Source of the DNA: Anthopleura xanthogrammica
Taxonomy: Eukaryota > Cnidaria > Anthozoa > Actiniaria > Actiniidae
NCBI GenBank assembly: GCA_964019055.1
Contig: OZ025221.1
Coordinates: 3,021,713 to 3,085,712, forward strand
Length of the DNA: 64,000 bases
Reading direction: 5' to 3'
In this document: positions 62,471 to 64,000 of the stretch, piece after piece
Layout of the letters: every line of letters starts with the position of its first letter
Position numbering within the stretch: the first letter of the stretch is position 1
The notes under the pieces: generated by a model
What the model saw: the letters and a program-made list of their open reading frames with translations, nothing else
What the model was told of the DNA's origin: nothing
The model's database searches: none
Made by a program: the position numbers and the translations under genes

Positions 62471-63338
62471 AAACGCGGATTTCAGTACGGTTCTAGACCA
62501 GCGTGGCTTGAATATATGAACTCTGTGAAGTAGAGTGAAAAGATCTTCAAGAAATAGGCTTTGTTTTGGCTTGAAGCATTAGTTCGAATTCGTTAATTAT
62601 ATATTAACACCGAGACATTTTAAGACTGTCAGATCATGCATGATTAATAGCTTAGGAGAGAGTGAGAAAATGATCGTTGTTTAGGGAAGGAAACAAATAT
62701 TCAGCTTCCAACTTTTGAGGGAAGACAACAGAGAATAGAAAAACCTCGTTGAAACGAGGTCAAACATTTTAAACATGTACATTAATTTTAGCCTGTTTTG
62801 AAGTTATGTGCTTTGAAAATATTTAAAAAATAGTTTAAGTAGATAAAGACAGACAAGTTCAGTTTTAAAAGGTGTTAAAAAGTAGGAAAAGTAGTAATTA
62901 AAAAAGCAGCTATCAAAATACATTTATTTAATTTATCTTATTACTTGAGTGTGTGAAATATCTAACCTTCAAGCTGTAATGGTTGTAATTCACGTTGTCG
63001 GTGATGCTTGAGGAAGAGTTGAAAATGTCCGTAGCAAGAAGCTCACATTTAAACTTGCCATGAGAGTCAGGAAAGACAGCGACGTTAAGCGACAAGCACT
63101 GCAAGTTTTGGACACACCACACCTGACACTTTTTCTGGTTTGGCATCAGTGAAGAGATGAAGGGTGTGACTTGCAAATACTTGAACTGGTATTTTATAAA
63201 GTTAGCGAAATGAAGACCGTGTTTGACATCTCTGACGATCGAGTTGTTGGCGGCTTGAAAATAAATGATTTCTTGTGCCTCGCAAGAAGAAGAATTCAGA
63301 ACTGTTAAAAGAAATACGAAAGAAAAAAGTTCGTACAT
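59560..63338 (-). CDS. secreted PAN/apple-EGF-discoidin protein (paralogue B, TSP1 exon lost)
   Basis: Four exons with correct GT/AG borders: 62967-63338, 61548-61662, 60370-60692, 59560-59697; 315 aa. The signal peptide is MYELFSFVFLLTVLNSSSC. The PAN/apple, EGF and discoidin segments match paralogue A closely. The TSP1 exon is missing. That exon is phase 1-1, so the EGF exon joins directly to the discoidin exon without a frameshift. The EGF has an additional cysteine (QCQCPYYGYNC against QCQFPYY in A). The last exon ends KAYHGHPSLRCELYGC, the usual discoidin spelling. The same extracellular role is expected, with a shorter stalk. A SINE-like insertion with (ATT)n tail lies in intron 1 (62371-62468). 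Confidence 0.85.
59733..60197. mobile_element. intronic inverted-repeat element, copy in paralogue B
   Basis: Orthologous to 49864-50354, slightly shorter by internal deletions. Confidence 0.8.
60905..61065. repeat. TTTTGGTTGGCCATTG minisatellite
   Basis: About nine 17-bp units in the intron between the EGF and discoidin exons of paralogue B, expanded from the three to four units at the matching place in A. Confidence 0.9.
62371..62468. mobile_element. short retroposon tail (SINE/LINE 3' end) with (ATT)n
   Basis: Reads GCGCCATATAAATAAAGTTT followed by about 16 ATT units. Absent at the matching site of paralogue A near 54490. Confidence 0.6.
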
Positions 63339-64000
63339 GTTTACCGAGCAGCTTTAAATTGTGAAGTTATCAAGGAAAGTAATAAAGAACGGTATTAAAG
63401 GACAGACACACTAATCAGGATCACAAGACAGAATTTGAACTGATAACAGTAATAGCCAATCAGATTATCACGTTTTCGCGGCCATTTCGCATTAATTAGG
63501 TTAACATGGACAGCAGGGTGTAATTTTTGTTGAACACGAAGTTTTGAAAGGTCTACTAATCCCAAGCTGATATAGGAAATATTCTTTGTCTTCTTGTATT
63601 AAAAAAAAATATATTTTCAAACGATAATATAGTAAATCCTAGACCAAAACTTTGTAAAAAAATACCATGTTCGAATTCTTAAAGCTGATTGTCATTTTTT
63701 TTAGGTGTTATGTGATTGGTTAGTTTTGTTCAAGTTTTGTGCACTGTAACGAGCTCAGATTGTGTGTCACTTATTAATGACATATTATTCTAACTGAGGC
63801 AGTCAATTATGAACTCACAAGTATACCACCGGAGTAATCTATTATTCTATTATTGGATACTGCTCAAGGTCATTTACACGGTAAATTAAGCCCGTTTTTA
63901 TCCCCACGATTCCTTCTTTAATTGGTATTCTCTTTGATTCTTATTATACTCGCTGAATTTCTTTGCATCACTGGCCTTTGTCTTCAACGAATTACATTAT
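63339..64000. other. 5' flank of paralogue B, no gene
   Basis: AT-rich. Not homologous by eye to the 5' flank of paralogue A beyond the first exon region. No further gene recognised before the window ends. Confidence 0.4.

Overview
The window is nuclear DNA from an animal, most likely an anthozoan cnidarian such as a stony coral or sea anemone. This is inferred from AT-rich sequence, spliced genes with GT/AG introns, a NACHT-LRR receptor of the kind abundant in corals and anemones, CR1/L2-type non-LTR retrotransposons, a Crypton-type tyrosine recombinase, and a very dense load of foldback elements and satellites. The species cannot be named from the sequence alone.

Layout. 0.1-9.3 kb: an innate-immune-type locus. 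One intact intronless gene (5799-9308) encodes a four-transmembrane, connexin/pannexin-like channel domain fused to a NACHT ATPase and NLR-type leucine-rich repeats. A near-identical truncated copy carries only the channel half (3179-3976), and an older fragment lies at 519-749. 9.3-15.5 kb: a TTAA-flanked MITE, then a decayed LINE on the minus strand with ORF1 and ORF2 remnants. 16.5-18.3 kb: a three-exon tyrosine recombinase gene with one homopolymer frameshift. 20.6-26.7 kb: a pentamer satellite interrupted by a 5'-truncated but open LINE, followed by a 7-bp satellite that seems to have grown out of a MITE. 28.3-33.3 kb: a nest of inverted-repeat elements. 33.6-34.5 kb: a single-exon divergent 7TM receptor on the minus strand. 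35.1-36.6 kb: a broken integrase. 39.8-44.4 kb: a two-exon, eight-finger C2H2 zinc-finger gene with a 3 kb intron. 47.1-47.5 kb: a solitary divergent histone H3 on the minus strand. 49.7-55.5 kb and 59.6-63.3 kb: two tandem minus-strand paralogues for secreted PAN/apple-EGF-(TSP1)-discoidin proteins. The second lacks the TSP1 exon through a deletion of about 1.8 kb that keeps the reading frame.

The genes do not form an operon-like unit. The strongest candidate for an undescribed system is the channel-NACHT-LRR fusion. Its architecture recalls LRRC8, where a pannexin-like channel carries LRRs, but with a nucleotide-switch module inserted. It could couple ligand sensing or oligomerisation directly to opening of a large-pore membrane channel. 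That function is inference. The domain order and motifs are read directly from the sequence.
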